Origin: Methanocaldococcaceae archaeon
Lineage (GTDB): Archaea; AGJL01; Methanococci; Methanococcales; Methanocaldococcaceae
NCBI GenBank assembly: GCA_027023665.1
Contig: JALVUY010000122.1
Coordinates: forward strand, 1 to 10,825
DNA length: 10,825 bases
Direction: 5' to 3'
Part shown: positions 1 through 6,361 of the stretch, in pieces
Position numbering within the stretch: position 1 is the first letter of the stretch
How the letters are laid out: each line of letters opens with the position of its first letter
Position numbers and translations under genes: made by a program
Notes under the pieces: generated by a model
What the model was told of the DNA's origin: nothing
What the model saw: only the letters and a program-made list of their open reading frames with translations
Databases searched by the model: none

Positions 1-2
1 AA

Positions 3-22
3 TTAGATATTTTTAGATATTT
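3..22. repeat. Tandem 10-bp direct repeat TTAGATATTT x2
   Basis: Two exact copies of TTAGATATTT lie head to tail at 3-12 and 13-22. A near copy, TTAGACATTT (9 of 10), is at 77-86. The 10-bp period would put copies on the same helix face, as in an operator upstream of the LysR-type gene. The sequence is very AT-rich and the copies lie 130-210 bp before the start codon, so chance or a role for a gene left of the window remains possible. Confidence 0.3.
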
Positions 23-158
23 ATTCACAAATAGTATATAAATTTAACTTAGTATCCATATTGTAAAATTGCTAATTTAGACATTTCTACATAATTAAAA
101 CATCTTATTTTTAAAAATATTAATTTTTTAATTTTCTTTATGATAGTAATACATTAAC

Positions 159-169
159 TTTATATATAT
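159..169 (+). promoter_or_regulatory. TATA box of the LysR-type gene
   Basis: TTTATATATAT fits the archaeal TATA box. Transcription would begin about 25 nt downstream, near 188-192, leaving a leader of about 25 nt that contains the GGTGA ribosome-binding site at 207-211. The rest of 1-204 is AT-rich and shows no gene. Confidence 0.55.
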
Positions 170-216
170 CTATTATTAGTTATCTTAATAGGAATTACAA
201 AATTATGGTGAATAAT

Positions 217-1107
217 ATGGATCCAAAAATAAGTTATTTTCAAACATTTATAGTGGCAAGTAAAACAAAAAGTTTCTCTAAAGCAGCTAAAAAATTAGGA
301 ATAACACAGGGAACTGTAAGTAACCATATATCAGCATTAGAAAAATATTTTGATGCTCAACTATTTCTAAGAACACCAGAAGGCGTAGATTTAACTCCAG
401 AGGGGAAAATTTTATATGAACGAGCCGAAAAAATTTTAGATTTACTAAATGAGTCTAAAATGTTAATGAAAGCAATACATGAAAATCCTGAAGGAATTAT
501 TAGAATTTATGCCTCTACAACTCCTGGAGAGCATATACTCCCTTCAATAATTAAAGAATACAAAAATTCATATAAAAATGTAGATTTTGAAATGACTATA
601 ACTGACTCTGAAAGATGTTTCAAAGCGTTAGATGAAGGATTGGCGGATATAGCGGCAGTAGGCTACTTAAAAAACAAAAATTATGAATATACAATTATTG
701 GTAAAGATAGATTAGTTTTAATTGTTCCTCCTAATCATCCACTTGCTAAAAAAGGAGTTGCTAAATTAGAGGATATTTTAAAAGAGGATTACATAGATAG
801 AGAAGTAGGTTCAGGTACAAGAGAGGCGTTTATAAAAGCATTAAATGAGAAAGGTTATTCAATAATGGATTTAAATGTAGTAATGAGAGTAGGTAGTCAT
901 TCAGCAGTAATTACAGCAGTATCTGAGGGTTATGGAGTTAGTATAGTTTCTGAAATTCCAGCAAAAAAGGCAGAAGATGCTGGTCTAGTTAAAATAGTTC
1001 CTGTAGAAGATTTGGACATTGTAAGATACCTATATTTAGTTAAAAGTAGAAGGCCTAAAAACCCAAGTGCAGTTAAGTCATTCTGGGAGTTTGTTACAAA
1101 TATATAA
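217..1107 (+). CDS. LysR-type transcriptional regulator
   Basis: A full-length LysR-family regulator of 296 residues. The N-terminal winged helix-turn-helix occupies about residues 4-62; the helix-turn-helix runs roughly 19-46 (SFSKAAKKLGITQGTVSNH), followed by the dimerisation helix. From about residue 87 a periplasmic-binding-protein-like effector domain follows, with typical elements such as IVPPNHPLA and a VSEGYGVSIV segment near the end. The effector is unknown; some family members sense sulfur or amino-acid metabolites, but nothing here identifies one. I place the start at the second ATG (217) because GGTGA at 207-211 lies 5 nt before it; the ATG at 205 overlaps that site and would add four residues. 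The gene stands alone and converges on hisE, so its target may be its own promoter or a gene left of the window. It closely resembles what I recall of MJ0300. Confidence 0.9.
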   Translation: MDPKISYFQTFIVASKTKSFSKAAKKLGITQGTVSNHISALEKYFDAQLFLRTPEGVDLTPEGKILYERAEKILDLLNESKMLMKAIHENPEGIIRIYASTTPGEHILPSIIKEYKNSYKNVDFEMTITDSERCFKALDEGLADIAAVGYLKNKNYEYTIIGKDRLVLIVPPNHPLAKKGVAKLEDILKEDYIDREVGSGTREAFIKALNEKGYSIMDLNVVMRVGSHSAVITAVSEGYGVSIVSEIPAKKAEDAGLVKIVPVEDLDIVRYLYLVKSRRPKNPSAVKSFWEFVTNI

Positions 1108-1185
1108 GTTTAAAAAAGTAAAAATATAAAAATAATTAATAATAAAGGAAAGATTTTTAAAATTTAATTTGTTTTTTATTTCTTT
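1108..1185. terminator. Convergent T-tract terminator region
   Basis: The 78 bp between the stops of the LysR-type gene and hisE carries T-tracts in both orientations. On the plus strand they lie around 1171-1199 and run into the hisE 3' end. On the minus strand they correspond to the A-runs around 1112-1130. Archaeal transcription often ends at such U-rich stretches without a hairpin. No gene is visible. Confidence 0.4.
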
Positions 1186-1476
1186 TTATTTTTTTCTTCT
1201 TTCAAATTCTTGTAATAATTCTTTAAACTCTATATTTTTGTATGCTAACAAAACCATTGTATGAAATATTAAATCTGCCGCCTCATAAATGATTTCATCT
1301 TTTTTGTCATCTTTAGCCGCTAAAATTAACTCTGTAGATTCTTCCCCAATTTTTTCACATATCTTATTTATTGCAGATTTCTTTTCATCGTCAGTTGTTA
1401 ATTTTGCCACATAAGAATTTTCTGGCTTTTCTTCTATTCTTTTTTTAATAATTTCATAAACTTCCTCTAAAATCAT
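1186..1476 (-). CDS. hisE: Phosphoribosyl-ATP pyrophosphatase
   Basis: HisE hydrolyses phosphoribosyl-ATP to phosphoribosyl-AMP and pyrophosphate, the second step of histidine biosynthesis, in the cytosol. The 96 residues form a single all-alpha MazG-like domain. Its metal-binding signatures are visible: EKIGEESTE at 41-49 and EAADLIFH at 65-72, whose acidic residues bind Mg2+. The length is right for a stand-alone HisE; in many bacteria it is fused to HisI. The start is ATG at 1476, preceded by a weak GGGAT. The gene lies 16 nt after the ribH stop and is probably its co-transcribed second gene, although histidine and riboflavin synthesis share no step. Both pathways begin from nucleotides, so the pairing may be only a conserved arrangement. 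It matches what I recall of MJ0302. Confidence 0.93.
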   Translation of the reverse strand: MILEEVYEIIKKRIEEKPENSYVAKLTTDDEKKSAINKICEKIGEESTELILAAKDDKKDEIIYEAADLIFHTMVLLAYKNIEFKELLQEFERRKK

Positions 1477-1492
1477 AAATATCCCAAAAATT

Positions 1493-1909
1493 TTATTTTT
1501 CTAAGGCTTTTAATCTCTTAACCATTTTAACAGCCGCCTCTACAGCCCTTTTACCATAATCTACTCTCTCCTGTGCCTGTAATCTTGTCATTCCTGGTCC
1601 TGAAATTCCAAGAGTTACTGGTTTATCATATTGTAGTGCTAAATCTGCTATTTTTCTTGCAGCGTTATGGACAACAATTTCATCGTGTTCTGTTTCTCCT
1701 TCAATAACGCATCCAATTGTCACAACAGCATCGACATCGTCTTTTTCTAACAATTTTTTTACAGCTAAAGGCATATCAAAAACTCCTGGAACTATAATTT
1801 TATATTTTACAGTAGCCCCTAAAAATTCAGCGTGTTCTTCGGCAACTTTTTCCATCATATAGGTTATGTCTCTATTAAATTCGGCAATAACAAATCCTAA
1901 ATTTACCAC
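1493..1909 (-). CDS. ribH: 6,7-dimethyl-8-ribityllumazine synthase
   Basis: Lumazine synthase condenses 5-amino-6-ribitylaminouracil with 3,4-dihydroxy-2-butanone 4-phosphate, the penultimate step to riboflavin. It also supports supply of flavins to methanogen enzymes. Family signatures, numbered from the GTG at 1909, are FNRD (11-14), the substrate loop VPGVFDMP (40-47), [14 protein letters not shown] (66-79) with catalytic His75, and [13 protein letters not shown] (103-115), which has the phosphate-binding Arg. Length is normal at 138 residues. The start is a GTG. I prefer 1909 because GGTGGT at 1919-1914 sits 4 nt before it. An in-frame GTG at 1918 would add three residues and give 141, the length I recall for MJ0303, but lacks a good ribosome-binding site. 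A TATA-like TATTTAAA around 1943-1950 would give a leader of about 13 nt. hisE follows. Confidence 0.95.
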   Translation of the reverse strand: MVNLGFVIAEFNRDITYMMEKVAEEHAEFLGATVKYKIIVPGVFDMPLAVKKLLEKDDVDAVVTIGCVIEGETEHDEIVVHNAARKIADLALQYDKPVTLGISGPGMTRLQAQERVDYGKRAVEAAVKMVKRLKALEK

Positions 1910-1983
1910 AAATACCACCCTACAATTTATTTTTATTTAAAATTTTAAATACCTATTATTTATTATTTATGCTCTATGGTTAT

Positions 1984-2454
1984 TTATTTAAGATTTTTAG
2001 ATAGTTCAACATACCTTAAAGCATTTTCCTTTATACTTTTAATTTCCTCGTCTGTTAAAGTTCTAACCACTCTACCAGGAACTCCTAAAACTAAACTGTT
2101 TGGTGGAATCTCCTTATTTTGAGTAACTAATGCATTGGCCCCAATTATACAATTTTCTCCAATTTTTGCTCCATTTAATATTGTAGCATTCATTCCAACT
2201 AAGACATTATCCTCTATAATACAACCATGAACTACTGCTCCATGCCCTATTGAAACATAATCTCCAATTCTTACTGGATATCCTTTAGAGCAATGAATTA
2301 CACAGCAATCTTGAACATTGGAATAATTACCAATTATAATTTTTTCTAAATCTCCTCTAATTACAGCGTTGTAACAAACTGAAGAATACTCTCCAATGGT
2401 TACATCTCCAACGATTACAGCAGTTTTTGCTATTTTTGCTGTCTTTGAAATCAT
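1984..2454 (-). CDS. Gamma-class carbonic anhydrase-like protein
   Basis: A 156-residue left-handed beta-helix protein of the gamma carbonic anhydrase / ferripyochelin-binding-like (PaaY/YrdA) family. Hexapeptide repeats cover residues 11-127, seen as recurring IG, VG and NA/AN turns, and a C-terminal helix runs from about 133. The three zinc-ligand histidines expected of the family are present: His54 (CVIHC), His71 and His76 (GHGAVVHG). The VIRGD motif at 31-35 and Gln48-Asp49 near the active site are also present. The acidic proton-shuttle loop of the Methanosarcina Cam enzyme is missing, as in the short CamH-type proteins, so activity and substrate are uncertain. A clear GGTGA lies 4 nt before the ATG. 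It may precede ribH-hisE in one transcript (75-nt gap), but ribH could have its own promoter. It matches what I recall of MJ0304. Confidence 0.85.
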   Translation of the reverse strand: MISKTAKIAKTAVIVGDVTIGEYSSVCYNAVIRGDLEKIIIGNYSNVQDCCVIHCSKGYPVRIGDYVSIGHGAVVHGCIIEDNVLVGMNATILNGAKIGENCIIGANALVTQNKEIPPNSLVLGVPGRVVRTLTDEEIKSIKENALRYVELSKNLK

Positions 2455-2511
2455 AATTTCACCAGAAACTTTAAAATAAATTTCAAAAAATATTAAATAC
2501 TATTTTATTCT

Positions 2512-2530
2512 AATAATTGTCTTAATTATT
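2512..2530. promoter_or_regulatory. Inverted repeat in the divergent intergenic region
   Basis: AATAATT (2512-2518) and AATTATT (2524-2530) form a perfect 7-bp inverted repeat with a 5-bp centre. It sits midway in the 137-bp space between the divergently transcribed carbonic anhydrase-like and CLC genes. Its position suits an operator for either gene. It is pure AT, so coincidence is likely enough to keep confidence low. Possible TATA elements for the CLC gene are around 2551-2560. Confidence 0.2.
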
Positions 2531-2591
2531 GGACACTAATAAACTTCTTTTATTATAAAACGTCACTATAAATTAATTATGGAGGAATATT

Positions 2592-3782
2592 ATGATTATG
2601 AATATTGTTAGTAATAAAATAAATAGTTTAATAAAAATGTTAAAATGGATAAGTATCGCTTCATTAATAGGTTTGGTAGGAGGATTAAGTTCTATTATTT
2701 TATCTATAATTATAGAACACTTTCCAGAGAAAAATAACATTCTATTAATTCCAATAGTATTCTTTATTTGTGGTTTATTTGTAGATTATAACTCTGGATT
2801 AAAAGGTTCTGGGATTGATAGAGTATTAAAGGCTTTAAATAATAACATTCCAATGACATGGATTACAGGACTTTTAAAAGTTTTATTGGCTGGAGTAGCA
2901 ATCGCTGTTGGGGGTAGTGCTGGAAAAGAGGGACCTTGTGTTCAATCAAGTGCCTCTTTTGCTGATGAACTATACAGATTATTAAAATTAAGAAACAGAG
3001 AGTTAGTTATAATTACAGGAATCGCTGGGGGATTAAGTGGGGCATTTGCCGCTCCTTTAGGAACCGCTATATTAGCATGTGAGATTATAGAGCATGAAAA
3101 CTTTAGTTATATTAATATTCTACCTCCAATTATTGCAAGTGTTGTAGGATATATAATTTATTATCTAATTACTGGAAAAAGACATCTTTTTAATGTTTAT
3201 TTTGCTTATACTTTACATCCTATAGATTTTATTTGGTTTATAATATGTGCATTTTTTTGTTCGGGTATATCTTATATTTATATAAAAACATATAGAAAAA
3301 TATCATCAACTTTTGATAAGATTAAACTACCAAACTGTATTAAAACATTAATTGGTGGAATTGTAGTAGCAACAATTGGTTACTATACTCCAGAAATTTT
3401 TGGTTTAGGATTAGAACTTATAAAAAATCTATTTTTCATAAAATTTTCTTTAATTTTGTTAGTTTTAATACTTATTGGAAAAATATTCGCTACATCCTTT
3501 ACAGTAGGTTCTGGAGTACCTGGTGGATTAATATTCCCATCTATGTGTGTTGGAGCACTTTCTGGAGCACTATTTGGTAGTATAGTTGGAGGTAATTTAG
3601 CTCCATATATTGTTTTAGGAATAGCAACATCGTTATCAGCCTCGACTAATGCTCCTTTGGGAGGAGCTGTGTTATGTACAGAGATTTTTGGCTTTGATTT
3701 TGCAGTACCCTCATCAATAGGGGCAGTTATAGGATATCAAACAACGAAGTTTGATACAATATTTAAATATATAAGATTTTAA
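2592..3782 (+). CDS. CLC-family chloride channel or transporter
   Basis: A CLC membrane protein of 396 residues with about ten or more hydrophobic helices and no C-terminal CBS domains. Selectivity motifs appear in order: GSGID (72-76, usually GSGIP), GKEGP (111-115, with the gating glutamate Glu113) and GLIFP (312-316, equivalent to GIFAP). The internal duplication shows in AAPLGTAILACE (153-164) and NAPLGGAVLCTE (353-364). Aligned by eye to the E. coli exchanger, the intracellular proton glutamate (Glu203) is Ile165 and the anion-coordinating Tyr445 is probably Phe387. This suggests weak or absent H+ coupling, so channel or exchanger stays open. It would move Cl- or other anions across the cell membrane. 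GGAGG lies 6 nt before the ATG at 2592; a second ATG at 2598 is less well spaced. The gene is monocistronic and converges on the thioredoxin pair. It matches what I recall of MJ0305. Confidence 0.9.
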   Translation: MIMNIVSNKINSLIKMLKWISIASLIGLVGGLSSIILSIIIEHFPEKNNILLIPIVFFICGLFVDYNSGLKGSGIDRVLKALNNNIPMTWITGLLKVLLAGVAIAVGGSAGKEGPCVQSSASFADELYRLLKLRNRELVIITGIAGGLSGAFAAPLGTAILACEIIEHENFSYINILPPIIASVVGYIIYYLITGKRHLFNVYFAYTLHPIDFIWFIICAFFCSGISYIYIKTYRKISSTFDKIKLPNCIKTLIGGIVVATIGYYTPEIFGLGLELIKNLFFIKFSLILLVLILIGKIFATSFTVGSGVPGGLIFPSMCVGALSGALFGSIVGGNLAPYIVLGIATSLSASTNAPLGGAVLCTEIFGFDFAVPSSIGAVIGYQTTKFDTIFKYIRF

Positions 3783-3789
3783 ATCAATT

Positions 3790-3819
3790 GTGAAATAAAA
3801 AATAAAAAAATTAAAATTT
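3790..3819 (-). terminator. U-tract terminator for the thioredoxin pair
   Basis: Read on the minus strand, the A-runs at 3796-3819 become three successive T-runs of four to seven, immediately after the stop of the 64-residue gene. This is the usual form of an archaeal terminator. No matching T-run is seen on the plus strand directly after the CLC gene. Confidence 0.4.
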
Positions 3820-3825
3820 AAATAA

Positions 3826-4020
3826 TTAGATATTACCTAAATCTTTGTATCTACGCTTAAGAATTTCGCAGTTTGGTATAATTACTTCATCAATATCATA
3901 TTCTTCTTTTAACATTCTTATCATTGGTAAAATATCCCTCCCTCTACATACTTCACATTTTATGGAGAGTTCATCATTGTTAGAAATATTTTCATCCTTA
4001 CACACAATTCTTAACTTCAT
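3826..4020 (-). CDS. Small conserved CxxC protein, function unknown
   Basis: I do not recognise a named family. The 64-residue, charged, soluble protein has a CEVC pair (Cys22, Cys25) plus Cys7 and Cys51, four cysteines in all. That is enough for a metal site or a thiol/disulfide function, though a zinc knuckle is not proven. Its arrangement, a short strand, the CxxC turn, a helix (about 30-40) and the strand DEVIIP (44-49), suggests a small alpha/beta fold. GTGA lies 5 nt before the ATG. It starts 13 nt after the thioredoxin-like gene stop and is almost certainly co-transcribed with it, which makes a redox partner or substrate role plausible. A plus-strand reading frame covers nearly the same span but encodes an unconvincing hydrophobic sequence and has no ribosome-binding site. 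It corresponds by position to what I recall as MJ0306. Confidence 0.7.
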   Translation of the reverse strand: MKLRIVCKDENISNNDELSIKCEVCRGRDILPMIRMLKEEYDIDEVIIPNCEILKRRYKDLGNI

Positions 4021-4033
4021 AGTTTTTCACTTT

Positions 4034-4291
4034 TTATAATCTTTTCTTAATTGCTTCAACTAATGCCTCTTTTGTTGGAGCCCCCACAAATTCAACTTCT
4101 CCATTTATGACAATTGTGGGAACAGCCATTATCCCATATTCCATAGCCTTTTGTGGATTTTCCATAACATTTATATATTCTACTTCAACAGCATCTGGCA
4201 TTTCATTTGCAACTTCTTCAACAACTCTCTTAGCCGCTGGGCAATGAGGACACATAGGTGATGTAAAGAGTTCAATTTTCACTTTTGACAT
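4034..4291 (-). CDS. Thioredoxin/glutaredoxin-like protein, CPHC
   Basis: A minimal thioredoxin-fold disulfide reductase of 85 residues, the compact archaeal glutaredoxin-sized type. The redox centre is Cys14-Pro-His-Cys17, within SPMCPHC after the first beta strand. The cis-proline is Pro58 in AVPTIVING, and a Gly-Ala turn follows at 70-71. The CPHC centre is the DsbA type rather than the CGPC of classical thioredoxin, but no signal peptide is present, so it acts in the cytosol. In methanogens such proteins receive electrons from F420- or NADPH-dependent thioredoxin reductases and reduce target disulfides. GGAGGT lies about 9 nt before the ATG. The 64-residue cysteine protein follows 13 nt downstream. 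It is nearly identical to what I recall of MJ0307, a protein with demonstrated thioredoxin activity. Confidence 0.92.
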   Translation of the reverse strand: MSKVKIELFTSPMCPHCPAAKRVVEEVANEMPDAVEVEYINVMENPQKAMEYGIMAVPTIVINGEVEFVGAPTKEALVEAIKKRL

Positions 4292-4362
4292 AGGTTATCT
4301 ACCTCCGATCTAAAAATGAAAATAAACTATTTACTAATAAAAATTATATTACTCTTTATTGC

Positions 4363-4370
4363 TTTATAAA
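4363..4370 (-). promoter_or_regulatory. Possible TATA box for the thioredoxin pair
   Basis: TTTATAAA on the minus strand lies about 72 nt before the thioredoxin-like start, just beyond the DUF169 stop. It would start transcription near 4342 and give a leader of about 50 nt. The motif is self-complementary and the surroundings AT-rich, so this is tentative. Confidence 0.3.
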
Positions 4371-4379
4371 CTTATTTAT

Positions 4380-5081
4380 TTAATGACCACAAGTCCATAC
4401 TTGTCTAAAGTGTTCAATTGCCTCAACAATATCCTTTAATTTTTCTGGTGGGAATGCTACAACAACTTCCTCTGGTTTTATTCCAGCATACTTTCTTGAA
4501 CCGTTACATCCTAAGGTCATATTTGGTGCTTTTCTTGTATAAACTGCTGCTACACCATCAGCACATAAGGACTGAATTCCTGAGAAATCTGCTTGGAACC
4601 TTCCTCCTTTATGGTAGAGCATTGCCTGAACCAATCTTAATGCATAAAGTGGCTCTCCAATGAATATTATTGAATCTGGAACAAAGTCCGTTTCATCTAA
4701 AGGAGCATATATTGAGGCATATATTTCTTCTTCAACTTTTGGAATTGCATCAACTGTTTTTTTAGCCGCTTCTTCATCTTTGAAGTTTCCTAACTTAACA
4801 TACAATTTTCCTGTTGCCAATGGTTCTGGTGGGTTTCTAAAGATACCAATAGCATAAGCCCCTCCTTTACATAAATGTTTATCAACTGTTGCATATATTT
4901 TCTTTCTTTCTAATCTCGCAAGTTGAATCATTTCACAGTGTCTTTTTTCTTCTGGTAATTCTTCATATCCTTCAGGTATTTCTTCTTTTGATTTAGCCAA
5001 TTTTACAGCAACAAATGGCTTATCTAACATCATTAATTCCATTAACTTTTTCCCATATTCTCTGATTTCATTTACATTCAT
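4380..5081 (-). CDS. DUF169-family protein
   Basis: A DUF169 (PF02596) protein of 233 residues, a family common in methanogens and anaerobes with no established biochemical role. Conserved cysteines mark it, numbered from the chosen start: Cys49 (RHCEM), Cys71 (HLCKGG), Cys173 (SLCADG), Cys192 (GCNGSRK) and Cys231 (WTCGH, three residues before the end). The HLCKGGA and LGCNGSRKYAG segments are the most family-typical. A metal or iron-sulfur site is possible, but the spacing fits no classical cluster motif I can name. There is no signal peptide or membrane segment. I start it at ATG 5081 because GGTGA lies 4 nt upstream; the ATG at 5114 would add 11 residues and falls near the predicted transcription start. 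It has its own promoter, appears monocistronic, and lies between the two gene blocks that are separate in M. jannaschii. Confidence 0.82.
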   Translation of the reverse strand: MNVNEIREYGKKLMELMMLDKPFVAVKLAKSKEEIPEGYEELPEEKRHCEMIQLARLERKKIYATVDKHLCKGGAYAIGIFRNPPEPLATGKLYVKLGNFKDEEAAKKTVDAIPKVEEEIYASIYAPLDETDFVPDSIIFIGEPLYALRLVQAMLYHKGGRFQADFSGIQSLCADGVAAVYTRKAPNMTLGCNGSRKYAGIKPEEVVVAFPPEKLKDIVEAIEHFRQVWTCGH

Positions 5082-5138
5082 TATCTCACCTGTGAATAGT
5101 TGTGTATAATTCACGCACTATATTTTATCACTTATGAG

Positions 5139-5155
5139 TATATATAATTTTCGAT
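5139..5155 (-). promoter_or_regulatory. BRE/TATA promoter of the DUF169 gene
   Basis: The minus strand reads CGAAAATTATATATA: an A-rich BRE directly before a TATA box. Transcription would begin about 25 nt downstream, near 5114-5118. That gives a leader of about 35 nt that includes the GGTGA used by the ATG at 5081. This supports the shorter start. Confidence 0.5.
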
Positions 5156-5210
5156 TTGTATTTTCGATAAAAAATAATAAATCCATAAAATTATTTACAT
5201 GATTATTATA

Positions 5211-5618
5211 TTACACCTCTTTACTATTTTTAAACCATTCAGGATATTCAACTATCTTATAACCTCCAAAAGGCCCTGATTTACTCTCTATTTTAAAGCC
5301 AAGTGTTTTTAAATCTTTTATTCTGTTATGGACTGCCACTCTACTCTTTCTATCAATGTAGTTTTTTAAAAATTCACCAGATACAAAATCTGAGTTCTTA
5401 GCGAATATTCTATTCTTTTCTAATATCTTTTTAGCCTCTTCTGTACCATATTTCTTAGATAAGTTTTTATATATTTCATTAACACCCATAAGAATATTTA
5501 AAAGAATAAAATGCCCTATATCTAACTTTATATTATTTTCATAAGCCTTTTTTAAAAATTCCCAAAAGTCATAATCTTTTCTATTTACAATTTTTTTTAA
5601 CTCTTCTTCTATATTCAT
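5211..5618 (-). CDS. Winged-helix-like protein paired with CBS protein
   Basis: A 135-residue protein I cannot assign to a named family. The N-terminal 70 residues are predicted helical and charged. The C-terminal part looks like a winged helix-turn-helix: about 78-90 (FVSGEFLKNYIDR), a likely recognition helix at 92-107 (SRVAVHNRIKDLKTLG), then a hairpin wing ending in GPFGGYKI (115-122), similar to the GPGGGY wing of HTH_11-type regulators. A DNA-binding role is inferred from this only. Its ATG overlaps the stop of the upstream CBS gene (ATGA), with GGAGGT just before, so the two are translationally coupled and probably work together. It corresponds by position to what I recall as MJ1005. 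Confidence 0.75.
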   Translation of the reverse strand: MNIEEELKKIVNRKDYDFWEFLKKAYENNIKLDIGHFILLNILMGVNEIYKNLSKKYGTEEAKKILEKNRIFAKNSDFVSGEFLKNYIDRKSRVAVHNRIKDLKTLGFKIESKSGPFGGYKIVEYPEWFKNSKEV

Positions 5619-6259
5619 CTACCTCCCCTAATTTTTGCCAATCTTCTGGCTAATGCAACCATTCCTATTTCAATAAGTCCTACAAAGAACTTTTCTAAAC
5701 CTCCACAAGCCCATATGGCTTTTCCAAAAGTAGTTTTTTTTATTCTTTCTTCATACTCTTTTGGAGTTATATCTTCTCCAGTCTTCTTTTTTGTTACAAC
5801 TGCTGCAGCTTCCATTAACTCCTCCCAAGTGATATCTCCAATGTAATTATGTAATACTTTAAATAGTTTATAAACTGGAATTTCATATAACTTTGCCAAT
5901 GTTTTAACAATATCACAGTGTCTAACTATTCCCACAACCCTACCGTCTCTCGTTAAAACTGGAATACTAACAACCTTATATTTAACAAACTTTAAAACAA
6001 CATCTCTTGCTTCATCATCTTCATATACAATAATAACTTCTTCAACAGGTCTCATATATTTAGTTATTGGCTTTTTAAATTCCTTTTCAGGAATTCCTAA
6101 CAAATCCAAGGAAGTTATCCATCCAACTAATTTATCTTCTTTATTAACTATAGGAGCAGAAAATCTCTTTTTCTTTTTTAATAAGTTTATAGCATCCTCA
6201 ACAGTATTGTCATCATATATTTTAGCAAAATTCTTATCCATTAAATCTCTAACTTTCAT
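5615..6259 (-). CDS. Tandem CBS-domain protein
   Basis: A cytosolic protein of 214 residues with a CBS pair (Bateman module) and an extra helical domain. CBS1 covers about 2-56, ending in GWITSLDLL (46-54), with the Thr/Ser-x-x-Asp ribose-binding pattern at 49-52. CBS2 covers about 64-122, ending in GIVRHCDIVK (110-119), where Arg113 replaces the usual Thr/Ser. Residues 125-214 are alpha-helical and basic at the end, and resemble no catalytic domain I know. CBS pairs usually bind adenine nucleotides, S-adenosylmethionine or, in some bacteria, c-di-AMP; the ligand here is unknown. GGGAG lies 3 nt before the ATG. The stop overlaps the winged-helix gene by 4 nt, suggesting a ligand-sensing module coupled to a DNA-binding partner. 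The dacZ gene lies only 2.2 kb away. It matches what I recall of MJ1004. Confidence 0.88.
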   Translation of the reverse strand: MKVRDLMDKNFAKIYDDNTVEDAINLLKKKKRFSAPIVNKEDKLVGWITSLDLLGIPEKEFKKPITKYMRPVEEVIIVYEDDEARDVVLKFVKYKVVSIPVLTRDGRVVGIVRHCDIVKTLAKLYEIPVYKLFKVLHNYIGDITWEELMEAAAVVTKKKTGEDITPKEYEERIKKTTFGKAIWACGGLEKFFVGLIEIGMVALARRLAKIRGGR

Positions 6260-6305
6260 ACTCCCACTTAAAAAATTTTGTATTAAAATAAATTTATTTA
6301 ATTAG

Positions 6306-6317
6306 TTATTTAAAAGC
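6306..6317 (-). promoter_or_regulatory. Likely TATA box of the CBS/winged-helix pair
   Basis: The minus strand reads AAAGC then TTTTAAATAA, a BRE-like and TATA-like stretch. It is placed to start transcription near 6286, about 27 nt before the CBS start codon. The 102-bp gap after hacA makes a separate promoter plausible. Confidence 0.4.
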
Positions 6318-6361
6318 TTTGTCCTTTTTAATTTTATTATTAAAACTAAATTTAATTAAGT

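Noticed and set aside
3845..4039. Plus-strand reading frame of 64 codons opposite the CxxC protein gene
   Set aside because: It has no ribosome-binding site, is rich in Ser, Leu, Ile and Phe, and mirrors a well-formed minus-strand gene that is in operon with the thioredoxin.
4418..4857. Two plus-strand frames opposite the DUF169 gene
   Set aside because: Both lie wholly antisense to a clear family member and have no recognisable start signals.
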